Positions 8,760-17,007 of a stretch of DNA of 64,000 nt are shown piece after piece (within the stretch, counting starts at the first letter, position 1; the number at the start of each line of letters is the position of its first letter). This DNA is from PALSA-610 sp038213435. Lineage in GTDB: Bacteria; Actinomycetota; Acidimicrobiia; IMCC26256; PALSA-610. The stretch is taken from the NCBI GenBank assembly GCA_038213435.1, contig JBBQTI010000007.1:1-64000 (forward strand), given 5' to 3'. The notes beneath the pieces are model-generated. The model saw only the letters and a list, made by a program, of their open reading frames with translations, did not search any database and had not been told where the DNA came from. Position numbers and translations under genes: made by a program.

Positions 8760-9467
8760 CTACGGCGCCGGGTTTTCCACGGTCTGCCAGTCGCGGGTCG
8801 TGAGATACGTGCGGAAGTGCTCGGCGACGCTGGTTACGTCGTCCATCGTCTTCGGGTGGCGCAGCTCGTACAGCTGTGGGAACCGTTGCATCGAACGGAC
8901 GAGCTCCCAGAGCGCGACCGCGTCGTCGGCGGTGGGCGCGGGAACGACGACCGGACCGTAGATCGCGTATCCGCGCTCGAGCACGAGCGTCGGTACGCCG
9001 TGCGCGCCATAACGGGCTACCGCTTCCTGGTGTTCCTCGCGGACTTCGGCGAGCGTGGAGTCGTCGACGACGGCGCGGTCGACGAACGACGCGTCGAACC
9101 CGGCGTCCGCGATCACTCCTGCGTGTATCTCCGGCACGTGGGTCTTCAGACCGTCGAAGAAGAACGCATTGCCGACGGCCGCGTACCAACGATCGAGCGC
9201 GTCGTTGCCGAGCTCGCGGCGGATCAGGGCGCCGACCCGCATCTGCCCGAAGCCGAACGACCACGGGCGTTCCCACGGGTGCCGCTTGCCCGCCACGAGA
9301 TTGACCTCTTCGAGGGAGAAGAACCGCCAGGTGACGGCGAGGTCGCGCTGTCGCCGAACCTCCCGGATCCAAAGCGACGTCTGGAAGGCGTAGGGGCACA
9401 TGGGGTCGAAGTAGAAGGTCAGCGACTCGGGCACGTCGTGAGTCTCGCTGATCCTCCGCAGCCGCAC
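8760..9467 (-). CDS. DsbA family thioredoxin-fold protein
   Basis: About 235 residues. A short beta-strand is followed by FYFDPMCPYAFQTSLWIREV, where CPYA sits at the thioredoxin active-site position with only the first Cys kept. This is the pattern of the DsbA/FrnE/2-hydroxychromene-2-carboxylate isomerase group. HGVPTLVLERGYAIYGP near residue 165 has the expected cis-proline (VPT). No signal peptide is visible, so a cytoplasmic thiol or mycothiol-linked role is likely. The start is uncertain: GTG 9467 opens the frame, and an in-frame GTG near 9434 would begin just before the first strand. It converges on the topoisomerase gene with a 3-base gap. Confidence 0.78.
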   Translation of the reverse strand: MRLRRISETHDVPESLTFYFDPMCPYAFQTSLWIREVRRQRDLAVTWRFFSLEEVNLVAGKRHPWERPWSFGFGQMRVGALIRRELGNDALDRWYAAVGNAFFFDGLKTHVPEIHAGVIADAGFDASFVDRAVVDDSTLAEVREEHQEAVARYGAHGVPTLVLERGYAIYGPVVVPAPTADDAVALWELVRSMQRFPQLYELRHPKTMDDVTSVAEHFRTYLTTRDWQTVENPAP

Positions 9468-9499
9468 AACGAATGCCGCGCGCGGAGTACCGTGCGCGC

Positions 9500-10318
9500 A
9501 TGACCGAGCCGCTGGTACTCCGCCTGGAAGAGGTGTGGAGCGATGTCGCCGAGCTGGGCGATGGCCTCACCGACGACCAATGGATCATGCCGACCGATTG
9601 CCCGGGCTGGTCGGTCTTCGACAACGTCGCGCACATGATCGGCACCGAGCGCATGCTGGCGGGCGAGCAACCGTCGACCTCCGACGCGGCGGCGGACGCG
9701 CCGCACGTGCGCAACGACATCGGCAAGACGAACGAGCACTGGATTGCGACGTATCGCGGCTGGGACGGACCGAAACTGCTCGACGAGTTCCGCGCCGTCA
9801 CTGCGCGCCGACTCGACGCGCTACGCGCGATGAGCACGGCGCAGTGGGACGCGGAAGGTTTCACTCCCGAAGGCCCGGGTCCGTACCGGCAGTTCATGGC
9901 CATTCGCGTCTTCGATTGCTGGTATCACGACCAAGACATCCGTGAGGCGATCGACCGTCCGGGCATGCTGGAGGGTCCGGTCGCCGACCTCGCGCTGGCG
10001 CGCATCCCGACGAAGGGTCTCGGGTACGTCGTGGGGAAGAAGGCCGGTGCCCCGGCCGGGAGCGTCGTGGTGTTCGACGTCGAGGGATCGCCGGAGATTG
10101 TCGCCGCGATCTCGGTGCCACCGGTCGGGCGCGCGGTGTTGCTCGACGACGCGCCGGCCGAGCCGACGGTCCGCATTACGACCGACCGCCGCACGTTCGC
10201 GCGTCTCGCGGGCGGACGTTGGACCGGAGTGCACGCCCGCACCCACGGGGTCGTGCGCGTCGAGGGCGACGTCCAGCTCGGGGACCTCGTCGTCGACAAC
10301 ATGGCATTCACGATCTGA
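9500..10318 (+). CDS. Maleylpyruvate isomerase family / mycothiol-dependent (DinB-fold) protein
   Basis: 272 residues with the MDMPI_N signature of actinobacterial DinB-like enzymes. W..PTDCPGWSVFDNVAHMIGTE near residue 30-50 carries a conserved metal-binding His, and FDCWYHDQDIREA at about 140 carries further metal ligands. The C-terminal 100 residues form the variable MDMPI_C-like domain. Members use mycothiol in isomerase or transferase reactions; the substrate here is unknown. ATG 9500 has TACCGT (9488-9493) 6 bases upstream and no Shine-Dalgarno, so it is probably leaderless. Confidence 0.8.
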   Translation: MTEPLVLRLEEVWSDVAELGDGLTDDQWIMPTDCPGWSVFDNVAHMIGTERMLAGEQPSTSDAAADAPHVRNDIGKTNEHWIATYRGWDGPKLLDEFRAVTARRLDALRAMSTAQWDAEGFTPEGPGPYRQFMAIRVFDCWYHDQDIREAIDRPGMLEGPVADLALARIPTKGLGYVVGKKAGAPAGSVVVFDVEGSPEIVAAISVPPVGRAVLLDDAPAEPTVRITTDRRTFARLAGGRWTGVHARTHGVVRVEGDVQLGDLVVDNMAFTI

Positions 10319-10347
10319 CTGGTCGACTCACACGGGCTACGGACGCG

Positions 10348-11361
10348 TTACATCGCACGAAAGACATAGAAGGATCGCCGCGCCGGCCACGCTTGGAAGT
10401 GATCGGCAGCCTGTTCGTATAGCTCGAGCTCCACGACTGGCTGACGTTCAAAGCCTGCAGCTTCGAACTGCGCGGTCCACCATGTTGTGTGCGCCCAGAT
10501 GAGGTGCCCGTGCATCGGATACCCGTCGTCGTCACAGTGAAGAACTCGAAAAGGCCGGTGCGCTGCAATGTCGTCTCGCCATTCGGGGACGTAGACGGGA
10601 AACACTTCGCCGAACACCTCGTCGCGACCGTACGCCGGTAAGTTCGCGAAGAGGTTTCCACCGGGTCGCATTCGCCTGTGCAGCGCATCGAGATACCGCT
10701 CCAACCGGTTCGGGTTGAGGTGTTCGAAGACGTCGAGCCCAAACACCAAGTCGTAGTCGGACGGCAACTCCAATTCCAACAGGTCGCCGAGCTTGATACG
10801 GGCCTGCATGTCGGGTGCGGCGTGTTCGTAGGCCACGCGGCTGATCTCGACGCCGTCGACCTCGATGCCGTGCTCCGCCAGGACCCGTAACACGGTCCCG
10901 GATGAACATCCAAGCTCGAGTGCTCGCCGCGGCCGCAGGCTTGCGAGGAGAGAGCCCATGATGCGCTTGTCATCGTCGGGTTCGAGATTCCACACGCCAC
11001 CGTGCTCGTAATATCCATCGTCGATGATCGCCGTTTCGAGCCAATCGAAGTCGGAAGGATCGCGGACATCGAACGCCCAGAAGGGTCTCGTTCCGGACAC
11101 GTCGACGGCGAGGCGATAGCGGTCCGGACTTCGCCGCCGCGGTGACGCCGATGCCAAGATGCGCTGTTTGTACTCCGGCGATGTGGCGAAGCTCATCACC
11201 ACGTCGGCAGGCGACGTTCCTCCTTCCAGCTGACCCACGAAATGTTCGAGACCCGCGGGATCGGCCGGACGGCCAAGCAAGCTGCGATAGCACTCATCAA
11301 CAAATGCACGCGGATCCGACGCCCGACGCCTCGAGAGCGCGCGGATGAGCCTGCTGGGCAC
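10348..11361 (-). CDS. DUF4214-linked class I SAM methyltransferase
   Basis: 337 residues. The first about 75 residues contain a DUF4214-type helical module (DPRAFVDECYRSLLGRPADPAGLEHF...SPEYKQRI), usually found in surface, glycan-linked or phycobilisome-like linker proteins. Residues about 130-330 are a methyltransferase with LELGCSSGTVLRVLAEHG as motif I and FGLDVFEHL as motif IV, like cell-surface glycan or methylase-involved-in-polysaccharide enzymes. The frame continues upstream to 11661, but GTG 11361 follows TATGCT (minus strand, 11368-11373) by 6 bases and begins at the basic segment before the domain. Its codons look less strictly GC3-rich than the neighbours', a possible sign of transfer. 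Target unknown. Confidence 0.75.
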   Translation of the reverse strand: MPSRLIRALSRRRASDPRAFVDECYRSLLGRPADPAGLEHFVGQLEGGTSPADVVMSFATSPEYKQRILASASPRRRSPDRYRLAVDVSGTRPFWAFDVRDPSDFDWLETAIIDDGYYEHGGVWNLEPDDDKRIMGSLLASLRPRRALELGCSSGTVLRVLAEHGIEVDGVEISRVAYEHAAPDMQARIKLGDLLELELPSDYDLVFGLDVFEHLNPNRLERYLDALHRRMRPGGNLFANLPAYGRDEVFGEVFPVYVPEWRDDIAAHRPFRVLHCDDDGYPMHGHLIWAHTTWWTAQFEAAGFERQPVVELELYEQAADHFQAWPARRSFYVFRAM

Positions 11362-11472
11362 GCGCCAAGCATACGGGCTCTCTGTGCGAGAACGGGCGTC
11401 GCGTCGGCGTCCTTTCACGCCTACGATTGATTCCATGCGTGGTGCCACGACTTGTTCTGCGTTCACGATCTG

Positions 11473-11675
11473 ATGCGGATTCGGAGGATCATCGGGATCG
11501 TCCTCCTCGCGCTCGGCGGAGTGTGGATCGCGCAGGGGTCGGGCGCGCTGCACGGCTCGTTCATGACCGGCGAGGTTCTCTGGACCGTGATCGGCGTGTC
11601 GTCGGCTTGTTCGGCATCGCGCTGTTGATCGGCACCACTCGCGACAGCAGGAGAGCTGCACGCGACGAGAGCTGA
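11473..11675 (+). pseudogene. Small two-helix membrane protein, frameshifted
   Basis: Reading from ATG 11473 gives MRIRRIIGIVLLALGGVWIAQG...GSFMTGEVLWTVIG, then the frame runs out at a TGA after a meaningless tail. A -1 shift near 11594-11600 restores a second hydrophobic helix VVGLFGIALLIGT and a polar C-terminus ending at 11675. The total length is one base short of 68 codons, so a single-base deletion is enough. Such tiny membrane proteins (Arg-rich start, two helices around a GSFMTG loop) are common in actinobacteria and have no assigned function. It could be a decayed gene or an assembly error. Confidence 0.6.
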
Positions 11676-11721
11676 CTGGTCGTAGTGACGATGCGACGTC
11701 GGGGCGTGTACCGTCCGCGCC

Positions 11722-12957
11722 ATGAAAGCTTTGCTCTACGGCGTGCAGCCCGAACCTGTACCGGAGCCCGACACCGACAACCGGCTGCTGCGCAGCCTCG
11801 CGCGCACACCGATGAAGCTCGTCGACATGAACGAGCCCGGGTTCTTCCGACCCGATTGGGTGGTGACGCGGCCGCGCCTCACGGGGATCTGTGGGTCGGA
11901 TTCGAAGCAGGTGTTCATGGACTGGGGCGAGGTGCGCTCGGCCGACAATCCGATGAAGGGGTTCTTTTCACTGCCGCAGGTGCTCGGCCACGAGGTCGTC
12001 GCCGACGTCGTCGCGGTCGGTCCCGAGGCGGAGGGTTTGCAAACCGGCGATCGCGTGGTGCTGAACCCGTGGCTCTCCTGCGGCCCACGCGGCGTGTCGC
12101 CGATGTGCCCGGCGTGCGAAAACGGTGATTTCAGCCTTTGCTACTCCTTCGACGTCGGACCGATCCCGCCCGGAATCCACATCGGAACGGCACGCGACGT
12201 GAACGGCGGTTACGCGCAGGTGATGTCCGCGCACGACTCGCAGCTGTTCAAGGTGCCGGAGAACGTCTCGGACGAGCTCGCGGTGTTCGCCGACCCGTTC
12301 GCGGTCTCGCTGCACTCGATCACCCGCCACCCGCCGACGCCGGGCGGAAAGGTGATGGTGTACGGCGCGGGCGCGCTCGGAACGTGCGCGACGGCAATCC
12401 TGCGCGCGTTGTACCCCGACGTCGAGGTGCTCGTCGTCGCGCGCTTCGAGGCGCAGGCCGCACTTGCGCGAAAGCTCGGCGCGAAGGTGATCGGGCACAC
12501 GCCCGCGTCCCAGGTGATCGAAGACGCTGCGGCGTGGTCGGGGGGAATGTTGCGCGCGAGCGACGGGCTCCCGATGGCGTTCCCCGGATTCATCGACGTC
12601 GTGTACGACACGATCGGCAAGCAGGAGACGTTCGAGGTCGCCACCCGTGTCCTCAAGGCGCGGGGCACGCTCGTCAAGGCCGGCGTGCACGGGCCGACGT
12701 GGTGGGAGGACACGCCGCTGTACTTCAAGGAGATCTCCATGGTCGGCTCGAACGCGTTCGGGTTCGAAGAAGTCGAAGGCGTGCGCCGGCACGGCATCCA
12801 GCACTATCTCGATCTCGTGTCGTCGGGCCGGATCGACCTCACCGGCATGCTCACCCACACCTTCCCGCTCGAGAGTTGGCGTGACGCCTTCACCGCGCTC
12901 GCCACCCAGGACGATTCAGGCGCGATCAAGGTCGCCTTCGATTATCGGAGCGGGTGA
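11722..12957 (+). CDS. Zinc-dependent alcohol dehydrogenase-like protein (MDR superfamily)
   Basis: 411 residues. It has catalytic zinc ligands in TGICGSDSKQ (Cys at about 57) and LGHEVVADVVAVGPE (His-Glu at about 90), then a Cys-rich lobe with CPACENGDFSLC (about 130-142), and a Rossmann motif VYGAGALGTCATAI near residue 213. It resembles threonine or sorbitol dehydrogenase-like enzymes with an enlarged N-terminal part. Substrate unknown. TACCGT (11709-11714) lies 7 bases before ATG 11722. The stop overlaps the start of the crotonase gene (TGATG), so the two are one transcription unit. Confidence 0.84.
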   Translation: MKALLYGVQPEPVPEPDTDNRLLRSLARTPMKLVDMNEPGFFRPDWVVTRPRLTGICGSDSKQVFMDWGEVRSADNPMKGFFSLPQVLGHEVVADVVAVGPEAEGLQTGDRVVLNPWLSCGPRGVSPMCPACENGDFSLCYSFDVGPIPPGIHIGTARDVNGGYAQVMSAHDSQLFKVPENVSDELAVFADPFAVSLHSITRHPPTPGGKVMVYGAGALGTCATAILRALYPDVEVLVVARFEAQAALARKLGAKVIGHTPASQVIEDAAAWSGGMLRASDGLPMAFPGFIDVVYDTIGKQETFEVATRVLKARGTLVKAGVHGPTWWEDTPLYFKEISMVGSNAFGFEEVEGVRRHGIQHYLDLVSSGRIDLTGMLTHTFPLESWRDAFTALATQDDSGAIKVAFDYRSG

Positions 12958-13751
12958 TGAGCGACGTCGTGCTCGTCGACATTTCCGAACGAATCGCGGT
13001 TGTTACTCTGAACCGCCCCGATCAGCGAAACGCGCTGAATCGCCACGTACGGCGTGAGCTCCCCGCGGCGATAACGCGTTGCGACGCCGACGTCGACGTC
13101 GACGTGATGATCTTGACCGGCGCCGATCCGGCGTTCTCGGCGGGTGTCGACCTGAAGGAGTTCGGCGCGGGCGAGGTGCAACAGGGCGAGAGCTTCGGCG
13201 CGGTCGCGGAGAGCCGGGATGCTTTCCGCGGCGCGCTGCCGCCCCACACGAAGCCGTTGATCGGCGCCGTCAACGGGGTCGCGGTGACCGGCGGTTTCGA
13301 GATCGCGCTCAACTGCGACTTCATCATCGCCTCCGATCGAGCCCGCTTCGCCGACACACACGCGCGCGTCGGAGTGATGCCGGGCTGGGGTCTCACGGTG
13401 CTGCTCGCGCAGCGCATCGGCGTGGCGCGCGCCAAGCAGATGAGTTTCACCGGCAACTATCTCGACGCGGGGACTGCGTACGAGTGGTCACTCGTGAACG
13501 AAGTGGTTCCGCACGAAGAGCTCTTGCCGTACTGCCGGAAGCTCGCGGCTGACATCGTGTCGAACGACCAGCTCGGGGTACGCCGCATGCTGCGCACCTA
13601 CAACGAGGTGACGGGCACGACGATCGACGAAGGTTGGGAGATCGAGGCGCGTGTGAGCCGAGAATGGGAGGGTCCCGGGTTCGACCCCGCGAGCATCGAG
13701 TCTCGACGCATGAAGATCGTGGAACGAGGCCGCAGCCAGATCAACGGCTGA
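12957..13751 (+). CDS. Enoyl-CoA hydratase/isomerase (crotonase) family protein
   Basis: 264 residues. The two oxyanion-hole segments are present: FSAGVDLKEF (about 61) and NGVAVTGGFEIAL (about 104), the latter with the first catalytic Glu position. The second catalytic Glu of true enoyl-CoA hydratases, usually before the LxPGxG loop, is not seen: the loop reads FADTHARVGVMPGWG. Isomerase or other crotonase chemistry is therefore possible. Translationally coupled to the alcohol dehydrogenase by a one-base stop/start overlap. Converges on the M24-like gene with palindromic repeat copy 2 between them. Confidence 0.82.
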   Translation: MSDVVLVDISERIAVVTLNRPDQRNALNRHVRRELPAAITRCDADVDVDVMILTGADPAFSAGVDLKEFGAGEVQQGESFGAVAESRDAFRGALPPHTKPLIGAVNGVAVTGGFEIALNCDFIIASDRARFADTHARVGVMPGWGLTVLLAQRIGVARAKQMSFTGNYLDAGTAYEWSLVNEVVPHEELLPYCRKLAADIVSNDQLGVRRMLRTYNEVTGTTIDEGWEIEARVSREWEGPGFDPASIESRRMKIVERGRSQING

Positions 13752-13762
13752 CCCGGGTTACA

Positions 13763-13834
13763 TTTCTTGCCAACTGTTGGCTGCAAAACCGACGCGTGAC
13801 GCACACTTTTCTTGCCAACTGTTGGCAGGGAAAT
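13763..13834. repeat. Palindromic repeat element, copy 2, probable bidirectional terminator
   Basis: Holds CTTGCCAACTGTTGGC, a CGACGCGTGACGC core, and a second full palindrome TTGCCAACTGTTGGCA with flanking T and A tracts. It matches copy 1 (2958-3030) in module order and spacing and again lies between convergent gene ends (13751 and 13847). Confidence 0.7.
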
Positions 13835-13846
13835 TGTGTGCAGTGA

Positions 13847-14824
13847 TCAGGGGGTGGTGACGATCTCGGGTTCGGCGTCGGTGATGCGGAGGACGTCTTG
13901 ACGGAGGCTCGAGTCGTCTCGACTCTCGATTGCCGCCATGAGCCCGGGTGCGAGGACCAAGTGGTCGGGCCACGCTTCGACTCCGCGGCCGACGCCGTGG
14001 ACGATGGCTCCCCGCCGGCGGAGGTCGGCGACGGCCGCGCCCGGGACGCACGCGGCCACGATCTCGTTCCATCTCGTCGGCGCCGGTTGTTCCCGCGACG
14101 GCGAGCCGATGACGTAGGCGCGCGTGAGGGATGCCTCCCAGCCGTCGCGTAAGGCGCCGGCGCGCACCACGACTCGTTCGCCGTCGGCGAGCGCTCGATC
14201 CGGCGGCAACCACGTGGACGTGCCCGCGTCGAACGGGGCCACGACGGCTTCGAATGCCGGCGTTGTCACGCCCTGCGACGCGAACGCAGCCGCACAGATG
14301 CCCCGCAGCTCGCGGGGACGTACCTCGGGACGGAGCGCAGCGATCATCGCTGCGAACCCCACCCCGGCCACAACTGCCGCACGCTCGACACCGGCCGTCT
14401 TCTCGGGATGGGGAATGCTCCAAAGCTCCGCGAACATCGGTCCGGCGTCGGCGACCTCGGCATCGGGCATCGCGCGCGTGACCAGCGTGCTTCCCATCGG
14501 CGTCATCCCATCGACTGCGACCCGTCGCGCGTCGCGTACACCGTCGATCGCGATCAGCGCCGCGAGGAGCTTCTCCGGATTCCACGTGACCCCGAAGAGA
14601 CGCTCCACCCGGAAGCCGGGCGGGACGACGGCGTCGGTGTTCGCAAGAACGTGCACGGCCGTGGTTCGCCGGACGACCACGCAACCGGGCGCGAACGGCC
14701 GGGTTCCGGCCAACCACAGTCGCGAAGCATCCGAGACGGTGCGAGCGTTCGCTTCCCTCCCGAGCAGCAGCACGTCGACGCCGTCGCGCGCCATCAGATC
14801 GAGACACGCCGCGAGCCGGCTCAC
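13847..14824 (-). CDS. M24 (creatinase/aminopeptidase P-like) pseudo-enzyme
   Basis: 325 residues with the creatinase-type N-terminal domain and a pita-bread C-terminal domain. Alignment to the upstream active paralog shows loss of metal ligands: the strand that should read LDTG...SDFG reads VRAG...ASLT (Asp to Arg and Asp to Ser), and the last Glu is Gln (RQDVLRIT). The His (VHGVG) and one Glu (AAIES) remain. Three of five ligands are therefore gone and hydrolysis is not expected. It starts at GTG 14824, overlapping the upstream stop by four bases (GTGA), so it is co-translated with the active paralog. A regulatory or heterodimer partner role is inferred. Confidence 0.75.
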   Translation of the reverse strand: MSRLAACLDLMARDGVDVLLLGREANARTVSDASRLWLAGTRPFAPGCVVVRRTTAVHVLANTDAVVPPGFRVERLFGVTWNPEKLLAALIAIDGVRDARRVAVDGMTPMGSTLVTRAMPDAEVADAGPMFAELWSIPHPEKTAGVERAAVVAGVGFAAMIAALRPEVRPRELRGICAAAFASQGVTTPAFEAVVAPFDAGTSTWLPPDRALADGERVVVRAGALRDGWEASLTRAYVIGSPSREQPAPTRWNEIVAACVPGAAVADLRRRGAIVHGVGRGVEAWPDHLVLAPGLMAAIESRDDSSLRQDVLRITDAEPEIVTTP

Positions 14825-15996
14825 GGGGCCGCGCCCTCGTCGAGCTCGACGCGCGCCGAGAGCGGGCGGTAGCCGTCTCGAGTCACCGCGACGATCTCCT
14901 CCGAACGATGGCCGGCGCGGCCGTCGTCCCAGACGACGGGTTCGAACACGAGCACCATGCCGGGTTGCAGCGTCAGCGTGGCGTCGAACGCGTCGCCGAG
15001 ATCGGTGCCCACGAACGGCATCTCGGCGCTGTCGGTGCCGATCCCGTGGGCCAGGTAGAAGTACGAGAGCCAGGGACGCCGGCCATGAACGCCACCGGCC
15101 GCCTCGACGAGGTCGGCGGCCGTCGCGCCGGGCTCGACCCGCTCCAACACGCGGTCGACGATCGCCCGCCAGCGCGCGAACTGATCGCGTTCGGTGTCGT
15201 CCGGTTCGCGCCCGACGATCCAGGTCGCGCCGAAATCCGACGCGTAGCCATGCAGGTTGATGCCGGTGTCGAGCCACATCACGTCGCCTGCGCGCAGCGC
15301 TGCAGAGCCGGTCGGGATCGGGAAGACCGGTTCGCCCGTGACGCTGTACGGACCGGACGCCACCGAGCGCGGCATCACCTGGAACACCGGGTCGACGGTG
15401 TTCGCGGTCGCGCCGAGCTCGGCGATCGCGCGCAGGAACGCGCCCGAGAGATCGGTGGCGCGCGCGCCCGGGACTGCGAGCGGTCGGACAACCTGCATCG
15501 CCTGCTCGTTCACCTCTTGCGCCCGCCGAATGCATTCGAGCTCGTCCGGCGTCTTCGTGAGCTTTGCCGGCGCGAGCACCGCGCTCGCGTCGACGACGTC
15601 ACGCGGCCGAAGTGCGTCCCATAGTGGGAACGGCGCGTCGTCGATCGCCGACCGGCCTCCGGCGATCATGCCGGCGAGCTCGCTCGCGCCCGCCGCGGTC
15701 TCGACCGCGATCGCGCGGTGCAGGAACTCGTCCGGCAGGTCGTCCGGCGCGCCCTCCGGGAAGTCGGTGTAGAGACGCGACCAGGGCGCGCCGCGTTCGA
15801 GCACCGCAACTGCGCGCCACAACGAGGCCCGTACGTGATCGGCGGCCGGTACGCGCGCGCCCGACGCGTACGAGACATTCTGCTGCCCGCAGAGCACGAG
15901 TGTGTCGACGCCGGCGTCCTCCATCGCGGTGTCGAGCTTCGCGATGCGGTCGCAGCGCAGGCGCGCGAGGTCGAGCGCGCAAACGGGTTCGGTCAT
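14821..15996 (-). CDS. M24 family metallopeptidase (Xaa-Pro peptidase/creatinase-like)
   Basis: 391 residues. The N-terminal creatinase domain is followed by a pita-bread catalytic domain with all five metal ligands visible: Asp in MWLDTG, Asp in ASDFGATW, His in LAHGIG, Glu in LVFEPVV and Glu in HRSEEIVAVT. Two divalent metals would be bound. Aminopeptidase P, prolidase and creatinase share this layout, so substrate is not decided by sequence. ATG 15996 overlaps the upstream stop (ATGA), and the downstream M24-like gene overlaps its own stop, making a tightly coupled three-gene operon. Confidence 0.83.
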   Translation of the reverse strand: MTEPVCALDLARLRCDRIAKLDTAMEDAGVDTLVLCGQQNVSYASGARVPAADHVRASLWRAVAVLERGAPWSRLYTDFPEGAPDDLPDEFLHRAIAVETAAGASELAGMIAGGRSAIDDAPFPLWDALRPRDVVDASAVLAPAKLTKTPDELECIRRAQEVNEQAMQVVRPLAVPGARATDLSGAFLRAIAELGATANTVDPVFQVMPRSVASGPYSVTGEPVFPIPTGSAALRAGDVMWLDTGINLHGYASDFGATWIVGREPDDTERDQFARWRAIVDRVLERVEPGATAADLVEAAGGVHGRRPWLSYFYLAHGIGTDSAEMPFVGTDLGDAFDATLTLQPGMVLVFEPVVWDDGRAGHRSEEIVAVTRDGYRPLSARVELDEGAAP

Positions 15997-16946
15997 GCCT
16001 TCGCCGGCGCTTGACGTTCGGAGGTTTGGAGATAGACGGCGACGCGCGAGATCAGGCCGTCGGAGACGTCGAACAGAACGGTCTCGTCGGTGTGCAGCCG
16101 GCCGTCGCCGTCGTCGACTGTTTCGCTCAGCTCGACCGCGACGCGATTGCCGTCGGCGATCATGCCGGCGATCACGAGCTCGTAGCCCGACAGCGCGCTG
16201 ATGGTGTTCTGCAGGAATTCGGCGTACTCCGTTCGACCGCGGAACCCGTCGCGGTAGGGCCCGATGCGCTCGACGTCGGAAGCGAGGCACGCGGTCAGCT
16301 CGTCCCAGCCGGCTGTGCCGAGACTGTCGAGATATCGCTGCACGACATCTCGCGCGAATGCCTCGTCGAGGAGCCGGCGCGCGCCCGGCCCGAGCGGCAC
16401 GTGAGCAATCTGGGCCCGGCCGGCGCCGCTCATCTTGTGCGCGGTCTTGGTGATCACGCCGGACAGCTTCGCCGGATCGAGCCGGGCCGCGATCTCGACG
16501 AGCTGGGTTTCGAGGAACACGAGACAAAGTGCGTCCTCGAGCCCTTGCACGTCGTCGTTCTCGCCCGCGCGGGCCAGTCCGTCCTTGCGTACGATCGCCT
16601 GAACGCGAGCGATCGTCGGCTCGTCGTAGCCCGCGTCGGCGAGTACGAGCCCGAGCTCCTTTGCGTGCTGCGCGTGCAGGTCTTTTCGCCAACGCAGGTA
16701 GGCCGCGCGCCCGGGCGGGTAGGTCGAGCGCGGAACCGTCCAGCGGCGGAAGTGATGTCCGCGGGCGGCGAGAAGCAGCGCCTCGTCGGCGTCCGGTCGG
16801 AGGCGCAGGACCCACTCGGTGACGAGATCGGCGTGAACGATCTCCTTCGGACCGGTGCGGTCGCGCACCGTGACGACTGTGGGATCCGCGGCGTTCGCGT
16901 CGTCGATCGCGGCGAGGGCGGCGCGTAATCGGGCGGACGGGGCCAT
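15993..16946 (-). CDS. DUF4202 - SnoaL-like two-domain protein
   Basis: 317 residues. Residues 1-190 match DUF4202: AIDDANAADP near the start, then HADLVTEWVLRL, ARGHHFRRWTVPRSTYPPGR and LRWRKDLHAQHA, rich in conserved His and acidic residues like an HD-type helical metal site. Residues about 195-315 form a SnoaL/NTF2-like cone domain. The fusion is unusual. ATG 16946 follows TAGGCT (minus strand, 16954-16959) by 7 bases, so this gene heads the operon with a leaderless start. The downstream partners are an M24 peptidase and an M24 pseudo-enzyme. Function unknown. Confidence 0.75.
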   Translation of the reverse strand: MAPSARLRAALAAIDDANAADPTVVTVRDRTGPKEIVHADLVTEWVLRLRPDADEALLLAARGHHFRRWTVPRSTYPPGRAAYLRWRKDLHAQHAKELGLVLADAGYDEPTIARVQAIVRKDGLARAGENDDVQGLEDALCLVFLETQLVEIAARLDPAKLSGVITKTAHKMSGAGRAQIAHVPLGPGARRLLDEAFARDVVQRYLDSLGTAGWDELTACLASDVERIGPYRDGFRGRTEYAEFLQNTISALSGYELVIAGMIADGNRVAVELSETVDDGDGRLHTDETVLFDVSDGLISRVAVYLQTSERQAPAKA

Positions 16947-16960
16947 CCGCCGCAGCCTAC

Positions 16961-17007
16961 GCAGCCGTCGGAACGGACGCAGCCGTCGGAACGGACGCGG
17001 CCGTCAG
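16961..17007. repeat. 18-bp tandem repeat, about 2.5 copies
   Basis: Unit GCAGCCGTCGGAACGGAC at 16961-16978 and 16979-16996, then a diverged partial copy running into the stop codon of the dienelactone hydrolase gene. It sits upstream of the DUF4202 operon promoter hexamer. Slippage-prone; no function evident. Confidence 0.6.
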
